Below, in pieces: positions 34,842 to 44,018 of a stretch of 64,000 nucleotides of DNA. The position numbers and the translations under genes were made by a program. Location: NCBI GenBank assembly GCA_963977135.1, contig CAXBNN010000006.1, positions 98,933 to 162,932 of the forward strand. Direction: 5' to 3'. The notes beneath the pieces were generated by a model that saw only the letters and a list, made by a program, of their open reading frames with translations, was not told the DNA's origin and ran no database searches. The DNA comes from UBA2040 sp963977135. GTDB lineage: Bacteria > Bacteroidota > Bacteroidia > Flavobacteriales_D > Crocinitomicaceae. Each line of letters starts with the position of its first letter. The first letter of the stretch is position 1.

Positions 34842-36926
34842 TTAAAGTGTCATTCGTAACTGCAAAGTAACCTCCGATTTAGTATTAGCGTTGATTTGTT
34901 GAGCTCCTGAACCTAAGGAACTCTTGTTGCTATAAATGTTTACAGCGTATCTCGCCCATAAATCGAACTTACGTAGAAAGGTCCATCGTATCATAGCATA
35001 AGCTCTTGTTCCCTGATAGAAATAAGCTGGAACTGAAAACACATACAAAGCATTTGCTTCGAAGGCATACAAACGAGAATCGTACGAATCTGTATCGAAA
35101 AAGGCGTAACGGAAAGCAAAGTCTACTGGCCATTTTTTCGGGCGAACTAATAAATCTTGATACAAAAGCATTCCAACATCTTTCAAAGAACTAGGTCGAT
35201 TTACGGTTGTGAATTCCAATCGACTTTTCAATGTTATTCCGTCCGTAACAACGTAAGCAAAGTTTACACGAAAATTCCGTTGACGTACATCTTCAATTGC
35301 AGTTACCGTTCCATCAGATACTGCCCGACTATTTTTTGGCTTCACTTGTTCGCGGTAACGGAAATACAATTCCAACTTCTTGTTCGGGCGATAGGTTGGT
35401 TGAACTAAGAATTCGTGTCCGTGCGATGGTGCATCAACTAAATACCTCATCCATGGAAAAGAGAAATAATCCGCATATGTATTTAATGTCCAAGCGCTTG
35501 ACAATTTTATTTTCGCGCCAAAATACAAACCTCTTTCATTTTGGGTAGTACTTCCTTCGGCAAAAGCGTTATTGTAAAGTGATTGGTATGCTTTGTCAAA
35601 ATTCCTATAAAGTATACTTACACTTACATTTGGATCCAAAGCCAGCAAAACTCCATGCAATTGCGCCCATTTTTGACTAAAAGAGGAATAACTTCCTTCA
35701 CCAAAAAAGCTCATGTTTTTGAATACATACGAATAATCACCACTTGTGGTAACAAAGCTTTTTCCTCTGAAATCGAATTGATTGTATGGTTGAATTGCCT
35801 TGCTATACGTTTTGTTATACCCTTGATAAACTGATGCTACACCCAAACTAAAATTTCGTTTTTGATAGCGCAAGTTTCCTCCAGCAATAGTTTCTTTAAA
35901 TGCATCTTTTTTAGCTATTTCACTATTTGTTCGGTGCAAGCCGGATAAATTGATACTCGACGCAAATTCTTGTTCTTCGACCAATGAATCAGCAATTATT
36001 GTTGCGTCTACCCCTTTGTTGGAATAGAAAGCTAAAAGAGAGAAATTTTTATATCCAAAATCGGCGGCAGCTCCGCGGAGAAAGCGATTTTCATCAACAG
36101 AGGTATAGGGTTTCAAAGGATTTGCATTCTTTTTAACGTTAGTCACATCTGCTGTTTTTCCAAAGGCATATCCTGACCACAAATTTAAACCTTGACCGAT
36201 TTGAATTTGGTAATCACCCAAAGCAACAGATTTAATGTACTTTCCTCCTTTGTAAAAGGCATGTGCCGAAATGAAATCGAAACCATAAGGTTGAGCTGTC
36301 CCTCCAAATTTTTCACCAGGATCTTTATCTGCCGTTATACCTATACTTAAATTTGTTCTATAACTGTAACGCAATCTTGTATAATAATGATCAGGATTGC
36401 CATGATAGTAACTATTGCTATTTAACAAAACACTGTCAGGCACATCGGCATAAGCATTTTTATCTTCCAATATGGTTTGATACCTGAAAAAGGATTCAAA
36501 TTTTCCTTGTTTCAAAGCTTCTTTGAGCGTTACACTCAAGTTATCCAAACGGTCATCAACACGCACAAAAGGAAGAACCATTTGAATTGTCTGCATATCC
36601 CAATAAGGCAAACTTTGTATTTCATAAATGCTTATGAATTTCCCAAAAAGTTTTATGTGGAGAAACAAGTCATTGATTTGCAAATCGGTCAATAAACCTA
36701 GGTCATTCAATTGGTCTACTGTCGTGTTATTTAGATTAATAGGATTATCGTAATAGTAATACAACTGGTCGAAAAGATTGGTTAAATCAGGTGTTTCGTC
36801 TTCCAACTGCTCCGAAATGAATTCTATTCTTTGTTGGATCAGTTCATTCTTCTCCTGTTGCTGTCCGTAAATATAATTACCTGCGGAAAGGAAAAAGATC
36901 AACAAGAATAACGAACGATTTATCAT
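34842..36926 (-). CDS. Helix-hairpin-helix outer-membrane barrel protein
   Basis: 694 residues. Signal peptide 1-21. Residues about 55-130 contain a ComEA-type helix-hairpin-helix region ('NPINLNNTTVDQLNDLGLLTDLQINDLFLHIKLFGKFISIYEIQSLP'). From about 170 onward alternating aromatic strands ('YYTRLRYSYRTNLSIGIT', 'EVTLQLRMTL' end with terminal Leu) indicate an outer-membrane beta-barrel. Common in Bacteroidota; function unknown, DNA uptake is speculation. It overlaps the gene upstream by 4 nt. Confidence 0.78.
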   Translation of the reverse strand: MINRSLFLLIFFLSAGNYIYGQQQEKNELIQQRIEFISEQLEDETPDLTNLFDQLYYYYDNPINLNNTTVDQLNDLGLLTDLQINDLFLHIKLFGKFISIYEIQSLPYWDMQTIQMVLPFVRVDDRLDNLSVTLKEALKQGKFESFFRYQTILEDKNAYADVPDSVLLNSNSYYHGNPDHYYTRLRYSYRTNLSIGITADKDPGEKFGGTAQPYGFDFISAHAFYKGGKYIKSVALGDYQIQIGQGLNLWSGYAFGKTADVTNVKKNANPLKPYTSVDENRFLRGAAADFGYKNFSLLAFYSNKGVDATIIADSLVEEQEFASSINLSGLHRTNSEIAKKDAFKETIAGGNLRYQKRNFSLGVASVYQGYNKTYSKAIQPYNQFDFRGKSFVTTSGDYSYVFKNMSFFGEGSYSSFSQKWAQLHGVLLALDPNVSVSILYRNFDKAYQSLYNNAFAEGSTTQNERGLYFGAKIKLSSAWTLNTYADYFSFPWMRYLVDAPSHGHEFLVQPTYRPNKKLELYFRYREQVKPKNSRAVSDGTVTAIEDVRQRNFRVNFAYVVTDGITLKSRLEFTTVNRPSSLKDVGMLLYQDLLVRPKKWPVDFAFRYAFFDTDSYDSRLYAFEANALYVFSVPAYFYQGTRAYAMIRWTFLRKFDLWARYAVNIYSNKSSLGSGAQQINANTKSEVTLQLRMTL

Positions 36927-37738
36927 TTGCCATTACTTTTTTCGTAAGTGAACGAAATTTGGGGTGACCAACCCAATACTTGATGATAGGCTGTTGCTAT
37001 ATCTAACCTGAACTCTTTCCATTTATAGCCAAATCCAAAAGCAAGAGCTGTAAGTTGATTTCCAACACCTAACCGCATATGAAATTGTTTGAAAGGCTCA
37101 TATTCTAGTGCTCCTTTAAACGAAACTGGCCCATCTACATCTTTCCATACCTCCGCAATAACTTTTACTGGTTTTGCAGGTTTAAAAGCTGTTCCCAAGC
37201 GCAAAGTGGTATTGTACCTATCGTTTTGAAATTCAGACAATTTGTTTTGACCTAAATTAAAAACAGTAAAACCAAAATCCCAACGATCGGTAATGTTCAG
37301 AAGAACTCCTGCTTCTCCAGTAACCGTGTTAGAGTTTCCGTAATAATTGGGCAATCTCAATCCTTGATAATTGATTTGAACTCCTGCAGAAAAATGGTCG
37401 GCTAGCTTCATGGCATAACCCAATCCCGTTCTGAAATTTCTGTATTCGGCGCTTCCTTCATTAAAAGCTCCAACAGAAAAAACACCCAATTTAGTAGGAA
37501 TCGCAACTGCAAGCGATTGTCGTTGTAAGTCTTTCAATAAGAAACGGCTTTCGTAAGTTACCCCGGCACTTAAAGATTCTACTTTACCCAAAGCTCCTGG
37601 ATTATTGAAGTAAGACCAATTGTCTGATAAAGTTGTTGAAGCATTCAGCAAAGCGCCAGACCTCGCTCCTGATGGAGCCCAACCTTGAGAATAGGTGGTC
37701 ATTGGAAGCAATATCAAAAGGAATAGGTACTTTCTCAT
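36923..37738 (-). CDS. Outer-membrane barrel protein, PorV/PorQ-like
   Basis: 271 residues. Signal peptide 1-17. The mature protein begins 'GWAPSGARSGALLNASTTLSDNWSYFNNPGALGKVESLSAGVTYESRFLLKDL', the pattern of FadL/PorV-like barrels, with many Gly/aromatic strands and an aromatic end. PorV relatives act in T9SS attachment, but this one is too divergent to assign. Overlap of 4 nt (ATGA) with the helix-hairpin-helix barrel suggests they act together. Confidence 0.7.
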   Translation of the reverse strand: MRKYLFLLILLPMTTYSQGWAPSGARSGALLNASTTLSDNWSYFNNPGALGKVESLSAGVTYESRFLLKDLQRQSLAVAIPTKLGVFSVGAFNEGSAEYRNFRTGLGYAMKLADHFSAGVQINYQGLRLPNYYGNSNTVTGEAGVLLNITDRWDFGFTVFNLGQNKLSEFQNDRYNTTLRLGTAFKPAKPVKVIAEVWKDVDGPVSFKGALEYEPFKQFHMRLGVGNQLTALAFGFGYKWKEFRLDIATAYHQVLGWSPQISFTYEKSNGK

Positions 37739-37850
37739 AATCTGGACTAAAAATAAGTAAAGCCTTCGGTAAACACAATGGTATGTAAAAATTAATCTTC
37801 GTTATTTTATTAACCCTTCGAAATGTCGTAGTTTTGATAAAAAATAGAAT

Positions 37851-38957
37851 ATGAAAAAAATATTTCTCTCCTTAATTTTGTCATTAATCTCTGTTGTCGC
37901 TTTAGCGCAATTGACAACACACACCATGAATGTTGGTGGTGTTACCAGAAATTATTACAAATACCTTCCTGTTAATTACCAAGCAACTGAAAATCTACCT
38001 GTTGTTTTCATTTTACATGGTCTGGGAGGAAATGCCCAACAAATGACCCTTGCTGGTTTCAGCCTTATTGCAGATACAGCTCGAATAATCGCGATTTACC
38101 CAGATGGATTACAGAACACTTTAGGTCAAACTGCTTGGAACAATGGAACATTATTATCGTCAACTGCTGATGACGTTGGGTTTTTCAACAAAATGATGGA
38201 TTTGATGCTTACGAATCAAAATGCGAATCCTTCAAGAATTTATGTTACCGGTTTTTCTATGGGTGGAATTATGACTCACCATTTGGCATGTGCGCTTAAC
38301 AATAGAATAGCCGCAATTGGTCCAATGGCAGGAACGATGTCGACAGATGACATTGCAAATTGTGTCCCTGCCTACAAAACACCTGTAATTCATCTTCACG
38401 GTACGGCAGACGCAACAGTACCCTATAATTCTGGCGCTCTTCCTTCTTTAAGTTTGGTTCCTGAAACGATGAATTTTTGGAAAGGTGTACACGGGTGTTC
38501 TGCAACTGCTGACAGCACAAGAATTCCTGACACAGCAGCTGATGGAATAACTATTGATAGATTTGTATACGACAACTGTAATCCGATCGCTTCTGTTGAA
38601 TTATGGAGACTGAATGGTGCTGATCACATATACTTGTATCAACCCGTAAATGATATCACAGAGGCAGTTGAAATTTGGAAGTTTTTCAATAAATGGCAAC
38701 ATCCAAATCCTCAAGCTGTTTCAGTAAACGAATTAGCAAAAGAAAAATCTTTTTCAATTTATCCTAATCCATCAACTGGACAATTTGCTATTCAATTGAG
38801 CCAGAAAGCAAGCCTTTCCTTATTTGATATTAGTGGAAATAGAATTCAGACATTTGAATTGAATAGTGGTAAAAGCAAAATTAATTTAAACCTTTCTCCA
38901 GGAGTATATTTACTTAAAGATGAAAGCGGTTCTACTGAACGATTGATCATTCAATAA
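37851..38957 (+). CDS. Secreted PHB-depolymerase-type esterase with T9SS tail
   Basis: 368 residues. Signal peptide 1-19. Alpha/beta hydrolase of the LpqC/feruloyl-esterase type: oxyanion segment 'VVFILHGLGGNAQQM', nucleophile GFSMGG (Ser near residue 145), 'IHLHGTADATVPY' with the Asp, and a terminal 'NGADHIYLY' His. Residues about 300-368 are the T9SS sorting domain ('FSIYPNPSTGQFAIQL'). It probably hydrolyses polyester or plant ester bonds outside the cell. Confidence 0.9.
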   Translation: MKKIFLSLILSLISVVALAQLTTHTMNVGGVTRNYYKYLPVNYQATENLPVVFILHGLGGNAQQMTLAGFSLIADTARIIAIYPDGLQNTLGQTAWNNGTLLSSTADDVGFFNKMMDLMLTNQNANPSRIYVTGFSMGGIMTHHLACALNNRIAAIGPMAGTMSTDDIANCVPAYKTPVIHLHGTADATVPYNSGALPSLSLVPETMNFWKGVHGCSATADSTRIPDTAADGITIDRFVYDNCNPIASVELWRLNGADHIYLYQPVNDITEAVEIWKFFNKWQHPNPQAVSVNELAKEKSFSIYPNPSTGQFAIQLSQKASLSLFDISGNRIQTFELNSGKSKINLNLSPGVYLLKDESGSTERLIIQ

Positions 38958-38975
38958 CAGACATTAAAAACATAA

Positions 38976-39009
38976 AAAGCTCCCATTTCAACTGAAGTGG
39001 GAGCTTTTC
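38976..39009. terminator. Bidirectional intrinsic terminator
   Basis: AAAAGCTCCCA (38976-38986) pairs with TGGGAGCTTTT (38999-39009); inner bases extend the stem with one G-T pair to a 4-nt loop. T-runs lie on both strands, serving the convergent esterase and T9SS-cargo genes. Confidence 0.9.
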
Positions 39010-39058
39010 TTTTACAGTGAATAAAACAATATTTCAATTGCCATTCTTGGTGGTAGGT

Positions 39059-40684
39059 TTATTCTTGAATGCTAATTTTTTTGATGATCGTTCCTTTTGC
39101 CGTGCTCAAAGACAAAAGGTATATTCCTGTTTTTTCAGATAATTGAACTTGAATTTGGTTCTGATTATAAAAATTTTCATGATATACACTTCTACCTGTC
39201 ATGTCTGTAATCAAAAGTTCACCACTTAGCGTTTCATCGAATGCCAAGGTGAATTGTCCATCTGATGGATTTGGATAAAGTCCAATTGAGGATTCTTCTA
39301 ATTTTTCCGTACCCAAAGTTGTATACAGATTGCAGTTATACGTCCATTCAGCATCGAAATCTGTTTTGGCAATAGCTGCAATATTTTTTAATGCATTGAC
39401 ATTGGTCTTGTGATTTGTTACATTATTTCCGGGTTCTCTGGCGTACAAGACTGCAAAATCATAGCAAGAAAACGCTCCTGATGGCAAACTTTCAGCTTCT
39501 AAAGTCATTACTCCTCTTCTATCTCCGGGTTGATTCACCCCGTAAACTGTATCCGATTCAGACCATTCATAAGGAATATTTGGGTTTCCAGGGAAAAGAT
39601 AATTTGTTGGAATTGTTGTAGATCCTGGAGATGAAGGTGAACCTGTCCCACCATAATACATCTGCGTTCCATTGGCCCATAATCCGTTCATAAAATTGTA
39701 GTAACCTGGAGCAGATAAAGGATCGGTATACGGGAAGCTTGCTCCATTAGTGAAATAGGTAAAGTATTCCATTTTTTTGGTTAACGAGCTTATTCCCAAT
39801 GCAGGAGGATTCAAACCATAACCAGGACCAGATGAACTTAGCTCATCATTATTATCTGCATTGTATACATACATCATATTCGTTAGCGTATCACATCCAA
39901 CATAGTCATCTTGGGGATTCCCCAAATCTGGATCCCACCACATACCTAATTTGAAATTCGAGTAACCGAGCGTCCCTCGATTAAACACTCTGTAATGTAA
40001 ATAGGTAGTTCTATTTCTGTAGTCATTTGTCAAATACTGATAGGCCATCGTATGAACTTCAATCTCCATTTTGTCACCATCAGTTTCCGTATGTAGACCA
40101 GCAGCATCATTCATAATCGTATATACAGCAATATCGCCGCGTATATCTGGATAATCTCCTAAGCTTGGTTCGTAGATACCATTGTTATTTAAATCGATAA
40201 ATGGCGCTAAGTTTTGAGCTACTCCAGCTCCAGAAATTCCATTTCCAGGCCAAGAGGCAATTGCAGTTGGTACTATATAACCGCTTGATGTGTAATTTGT
40301 AATATGATTCTGTATTTCGAATGCGGTTATCTGCCAGATACTATTTCCGTAAGTGGAAACATAACTAGAATTGGTATAATCATTTGTTAAAGAGTAAGGT
40401 CCTTCGAAAAAATCTGCTCCTTGCTGTCCAAAACGCATTGCCGCTAAACGAAGTCCTCCATTTGCATCAACAGCAGAGCACCATAGAGATGCGGCAAAAA
40501 TTGCATTAAGTCCAGAATTTTTGGGGATTTCATATCCAGCATTCAACACGCCGGTTTTCATGAACAAAACGCCATTGGTATTTATTCTAGCGCTTACATC
40601 GTTGCCAGCCAGATCTGTCGATTGAGCTCCAACAAAAAGGTAAAAGAAGGTAAAAAGAATTACTAATTGAATTGAGTTTTTCAT
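39059..40684 (-). CDS. Secreted T9SS cargo protein
   Basis: 541 residues from ATG 40684, which gives a signal peptide 'MKNSIQLVILFTFFYLFVGAQ'; the longer frame to 40741 does not. The body shows a pattern seen in large Bacteroidota surface proteins ('LAGNDVSARINTNGVLF', 'FIDLNNNGIYEPSLGDYPDIRGD', 'YLHYRVFNRGTLGYSNFKLGMWWDPDLGN'), including Ca-binding-like D-x-N-x-N/D loops. C-terminal about 75 residues are a T9SS domain ('GLYPNPSDGQFTLAF'). Function unknown. Confidence 0.85.
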   Translation of the reverse strand: MKNSIQLVILFTFFYLFVGAQSTDLAGNDVSARINTNGVLFMKTGVLNAGYEIPKNSGLNAIFAASLWCSAVDANGGLRLAAMRFGQQGADFFEGPYSLTNDYTNSSYVSTYGNSIWQITAFEIQNHITNYTSSGYIVPTAIASWPGNGISGAGVAQNLAPFIDLNNNGIYEPSLGDYPDIRGDIAVYTIMNDAAGLHTETDGDKMEIEVHTMAYQYLTNDYRNRTTYLHYRVFNRGTLGYSNFKLGMWWDPDLGNPQDDYVGCDTLTNMMYVYNADNNDELSSSGPGYGLNPPALGISSLTKKMEYFTYFTNGASFPYTDPLSAPGYYNFMNGLWANGTQMYYGGTGSPSSPGSTTIPTNYLFPGNPNIPYEWSESDTVYGVNQPGDRRGVMTLEAESLPSGAFSCYDFAVLYAREPGNNVTNHKTNVNALKNIAAIAKTDFDAEWTYNCNLYTTLGTEKLEESSIGLYPNPSDGQFTLAFDETLSGELLITDMTGRSVYHENFYNQNQIQVQLSEKTGIYLLSLSTAKGTIIKKISIQE

Positions 40685-40743
40685 GATATATGGTTTAGTG
40701 TTCGTTCTCAAACTTATGCAAACCTTCATAATAAAACACAAAA

Positions 40744-40772
40744 AAACGACCGTATTGAGTATACGGTCGTTT
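40744..40772 (-). terminator. Terminator downstream of dnaK
   Basis: AAACGACCGTAT (40744-40755) and ATACGGTCGTTT (40761-40772) form a perfect 12-bp stem with a 5-nt loop. On the minus strand it is followed by a T-run (the A-run at 40741-40746), ending dnaK transcription. Confidence 0.88.
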
Positions 40773-40806
40773 CTATAATGTGAAGTGTAGTTTCTACACT
40801 AACTTT

Positions 40807-42696
40807 TTATTTTTTGTCTTCAACTTCTTCGAAGTCAACATCTGTTACTTCTTCTGAAGCATCAGCTGCTGGCTCTTGAGCTGCACCCTCACCACCTTCA
40901 TTGGTAGCATTGTACATTTCTTGAGAAGCTGCTTGGAACACTTCGTTCAACTTGTCCATTGCTGGCTGTAAGTTTTCCATGTTCTTCGCTTCGAATTGAG
41001 TTTTCAATTCAGCTAAAGCATCTTCGATTGGTTGTTTTTTGTCAGCTGGAATTTTGTCTCCGTACTCGCTCAATTGACGTTCTGTTTGGAATATCAAAGA
41101 GTCTGCTTTGTTAACTGTTTCCGCTTCTTCTTTACGTTTGTTGTCTTCGTCAGCGTGAGCTGCTGCTTCGGCTTTCATTTTTTCAATGTCTGCATCAGAA
41201 AGTCCAGATGAAGCTTCAATCTTAATTGACTGCTCTTTTCCTGTTCCTTTGTCTTTTGCAGAAATGTGCATGATTCCGTTTGCATCAATATCGAATGTTA
41301 CTTCAATTTGTGGCTCACCTCTTCTTGATGGTGGAATATCTTGCAATTGGAAACGACCCAAAGTTTTGTTGTCATTTGCCATTGCTCTTTCACCTTGCAA
41401 TACGTGGATATCAACCGAAGGTTGGTTATCTGATGCAGTAGAGAACACTTCTGATTTCTTCGTTGGAATTGTTGTGTTTGACTCGATCAATTTCGTGAAT
41501 ACACCGCCCATTGTTTCGATACCCAAAGAAAGTGGGCAAACATCTAACAACAATACATCTTTCACTTCACCTGTCAAAACTCCACCTTGAATCGCTGCTC
41601 CTAAAGCAACTACTTCGTCTGGATTAACTCCTTTTGAAGGTGCTTTTCCGAAGAACTTCTCAACTGCTGCTTGGATAACTGGGATTCTAGTAGAACCTCC
41701 AACCAAAATAATTTCGTTGATGTCTTTCGTTGTCAAACCAGCATTTTTCAAAGCTGAACGACAAGGTGCGATAGTTCTCTCAACGATGTCAGAGATCAAT
41801 TGCTCAAATTTAGCTCTCTGCAATGTTCTTACTAAGTGCTTTGGCACGCCATCAACAGGCATGATGTATGGCAAGTTGATTTCTGAAGATGTCGTAGAAG
41901 ACAATTCAATTTTAGCTTTTTCAGCTGCTTCTTTCAAACGTTGCAAAGCCATTGGATCTTTTCTCAAGTCAATACCTTCGTCGTTCATGAATTCGTCAGC
42001 CAACCAGTTGATCAAGATATTATCAACGTCGTCACCACCTAAGTACGTGTCACCGTCTGTAGACAATACTTCAAAAACTCCGTCACCCAATTCCAAGATA
42101 GAAACATCATGTGTTCCTCCACCGAAATCGAATACTACGATTTTTTGATCAACTCCTTTTTTATCTAATCCGTAAGCCAAAGCTGCTGCTGTAGGCTCGT
42201 TGATGATTCTTTTGATAGTCAAACCTGCAATTTCACCTGCTTCTTTTGTTGCTTGACGTTGCGCGTCATTAAAGTAAGCTGGAACAGTTACAACCGCTTC
42301 AGTTACTTCCGTACCCAAATAGTCTTCTGCTGTTTTTTTCATTTTCTGCAAAATCATAGCAGAAATTTCTTGAGGTGTGTAATTTCTATCGTCAATTTTA
42401 ACACGTGGTGTGTTATTATCTCCTTTAACTACTTCATAAGGAACTCCTTCTGATTTAACTTCAGCAAAAGTGTGTCCCATAAACCTTTTAATAGAGGCTA
42501 CTGTTTTCGTTGGGTTGGTGATTGCTTGACGTTTTGCTGGATCTCCAACTTTTCGCTCTCCTCCTTCTACGAATGCTACAACAGATGGTGTTGTTCTTTT
42601 TCCTTCAGAGTTTGCGATTACTACTGGCTCGTTACCTTCCATTACGGCTACGCATGAGTTGGTTGTACCCAAATCTATACCAATTATTTTTCCCAT
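40807..42696 (-). CDS. dnaK: Molecular chaperone DnaK (Hsp70)
   Basis: 629 residues. N-terminal 'IIGIDLGTTNSCVAVMEG' phosphate loop, 'VFDFGGGTHDVSIL', 'VGGSTRIPVIQ', a substrate-binding domain and lid, and the acidic tail 'DVDFEEVEDKK'. Full length. ATP-dependent folding chaperone that works with DnaJ/CbpA and GrpE. Neither dnaJ nor grpE is adjacent; a cbpA gene lies about 20 kb away. It is a monocistronic unit with its own terminator. Confidence 0.97.
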   Translation of the reverse strand: MGKIIGIDLGTTNSCVAVMEGNEPVVIANSEGKRTTPSVVAFVEGGERKVGDPAKRQAITNPTKTVASIKRFMGHTFAEVKSEGVPYEVVKGDNNTPRVKIDDRNYTPQEISAMILQKMKKTAEDYLGTEVTEAVVTVPAYFNDAQRQATKEAGEIAGLTIKRIINEPTAAALAYGLDKKGVDQKIVVFDFGGGTHDVSILELGDGVFEVLSTDGDTYLGGDDVDNILINWLADEFMNDEGIDLRKDPMALQRLKEAAEKAKIELSSTTSSEINLPYIMPVDGVPKHLVRTLQRAKFEQLISDIVERTIAPCRSALKNAGLTTKDINEIILVGGSTRIPVIQAAVEKFFGKAPSKGVNPDEVVALGAAIQGGVLTGEVKDVLLLDVCPLSLGIETMGGVFTKLIESNTTIPTKKSEVFSTASDNQPSVDIHVLQGERAMANDNKTLGRFQLQDIPPSRRGEPQIEVTFDIDANGIMHISAKDKGTGKEQSIKIEASSGLSDADIEKMKAEAAAHADEDNKRKEEAETVNKADSLIFQTERQLSEYGDKIPADKKQPIEDALAELKTQFEAKNMENLQPAMDKLNEVFQAASQEMYNATNEGGEGAAQEPAADASEEVTDVDFEEVEDKK

Positions 42697-42734
42697 TTTA
42701 TTGTGTTTTTCATTTTTAAACTTGATAAACCTAA

Positions 42735-42750
42735 GTCAATCTTTGTGCCA
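42735..42750 (-). promoter_or_regulatory. Possible sigma-54-like promoter of dnaK
   Basis: On the minus strand TGGCAC, a 5-nt spacer and TTGA lie about 40 nt before the dnaK start. This resembles the sigma-54 -24/-12 pattern (TGGCAC-N5-TTGC) but with GA instead of the key GC at -12, so it may be coincidence. Confidence 0.3.
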
Positions 42751-42849
42751 ACTGAAAACTCATGGTAATTTCTGCCATTTTTGACAGATTGCTTGGTATA
42801 TAAGGAAATATGAATGTCGATTTGTCAGTTTTTTGTGACAGAGAAGCTG

Positions 42850-42912
42850 GTGGTTTTTGGCTTTTGGCCGTTGGCAGGATTAGCCAAAAGCTAACAGCCA
42901 AGAGCCAAAGGC
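42850..42912. repeat. GCCAAAAGCCAA-family hairpin repeat (copy 4)
   Basis: GGTTTTTGGCTTTTGGCCGTTGGC (two words) faces TTAGCCAAAAGCTAACAGCCAAGAGCC. Located between the M23 peptidase stop and the dnaK promoter. Same design as the copies at 31901, 32836 and 34756. Confidence 0.7.
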
Positions 42913-42913
42913 A

Positions 42914-43885
42914 TCAGTCAAACGCTTTATACGTATTCTTACTCATCTCAAGCAAACGCTCGTATTGTGCTGGTGTAAGGTCAGAATGGTAGTAATGGAT
43001 AGGATTTACTTTTTCGCCATTTTTTTCTACTTCGTAATGCAAGTGCGGTCCAGTAGATTTTCCTGTTGAACCGATTAGACCAATTAAATCTCCTCGTTTT
43101 ACTTTTTGACCTGCTTTAACTTTAAAAGCACTCAAATGGGCATATCGCGTTTTATAACCATAACCATGATTAATAACAATACTTTGTCCATAGCCCCAGC
43201 CATTTCTCTCTAAAGCTTCAATGACTCCATCACCGGTTGCGAAAACTTCCGTTCCGACCTTTGCTGTGAAATCCATTCCAGTATGCATACGAGACGTTTT
43301 GTAGATAGGGTCAATTCTCCAACCGTATCCGGAAGCCATTCTTTTCAAATCGTCATTTCGAACGGGTTGAATGGCAGGAATGCTTGCTAATACCTTTTCT
43401 TTATCCTTAGCCAATACCAATAATTCTTTAAAACTCAAACGTTGAGCATTCAGTCTTTTTTCGGCGGCATCCAGATTTTTAGCTGTTTCTATAAGTAACT
43501 TTGAATTGGTCAATCCACTTAACTCAGTGTATTTGTCGCTTCCACCTGTCCCCATCATTCTTAATTCTTTTGGGAATTCATCGGCATACAGCGCAACACG
43601 GTAAAGATCTTCATCCCGCTTTTCTATGTCTTTTAAAACGCGGTTAACAAGTGCCATATCAGCATTCATGCGTTTCATCTCCTTACTGTAAACTTTAACT
43701 TCACGCGCCAATCTCTTTTCCTTAGGGGAACTTAATTGTTTAGTGAAAAGAAAAGATAGCATTAATCCAATGAGAATACTTGGTGCAACCAAAAGCAATA
43801 CCTTAAGGATTTGCTTTGGGATGCTGTTTGTCACCTCTTCGTAAGCGAGGGTTTTTGGGTTGTATCTATATTTCTTTTTGGACAT
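42914..43885 (-). CDS. M23-family LytM-type metallopeptidase
   Basis: 323 residues. One N-terminal membrane helix (about 27-48), a coiled coil (about 55-180), and a C-terminal LytM domain with 'HTGMDF' (His and Asp ligands), 'GYGYKTRYAHLS' and 'GPHLHYEV' (HxH). All zinc ligands are present, so it should be an active DD-endopeptidase acting on peptidoglycan in the periplasm, in cell growth or division. Confidence 0.93.
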   Translation of the reverse strand: MSKKKYRYNPKTLAYEEVTNSIPKQILKVLLLVAPSILIGLMLSFLFTKQLSSPKEKRLAREVKVYSKEMKRMNADMALVNRVLKDIEKRDEDLYRVALYADEFPKELRMMGTGGSDKYTELSGLTNSKLLIETAKNLDAAEKRLNAQRLSFKELLVLAKDKEKVLASIPAIQPVRNDDLKRMASGYGWRIDPIYKTSRMHTGMDFTAKVGTEVFATGDGVIEALERNGWGYGQSIVINHGYGYKTRYAHLSAFKVKAGQKVKRGDLIGLIGSTGKSTGPHLHYEVEKNGEKVNPIHYYHSDLTPAQYERLLEMSKNTYKAFD

Positions 43886-44018
43886 AGGAGTCCGTAAATA
43901 TACAAAAAGTGAAATTATTCTCTTGACTGACTTTTTTTAAACAATGTTAAAGTATTTATTTTGCTTTTTAGTCAGGTGTAGGATAAGTGTTAAAATGGTT
44001 CAAAATCAGGGTATTAAA

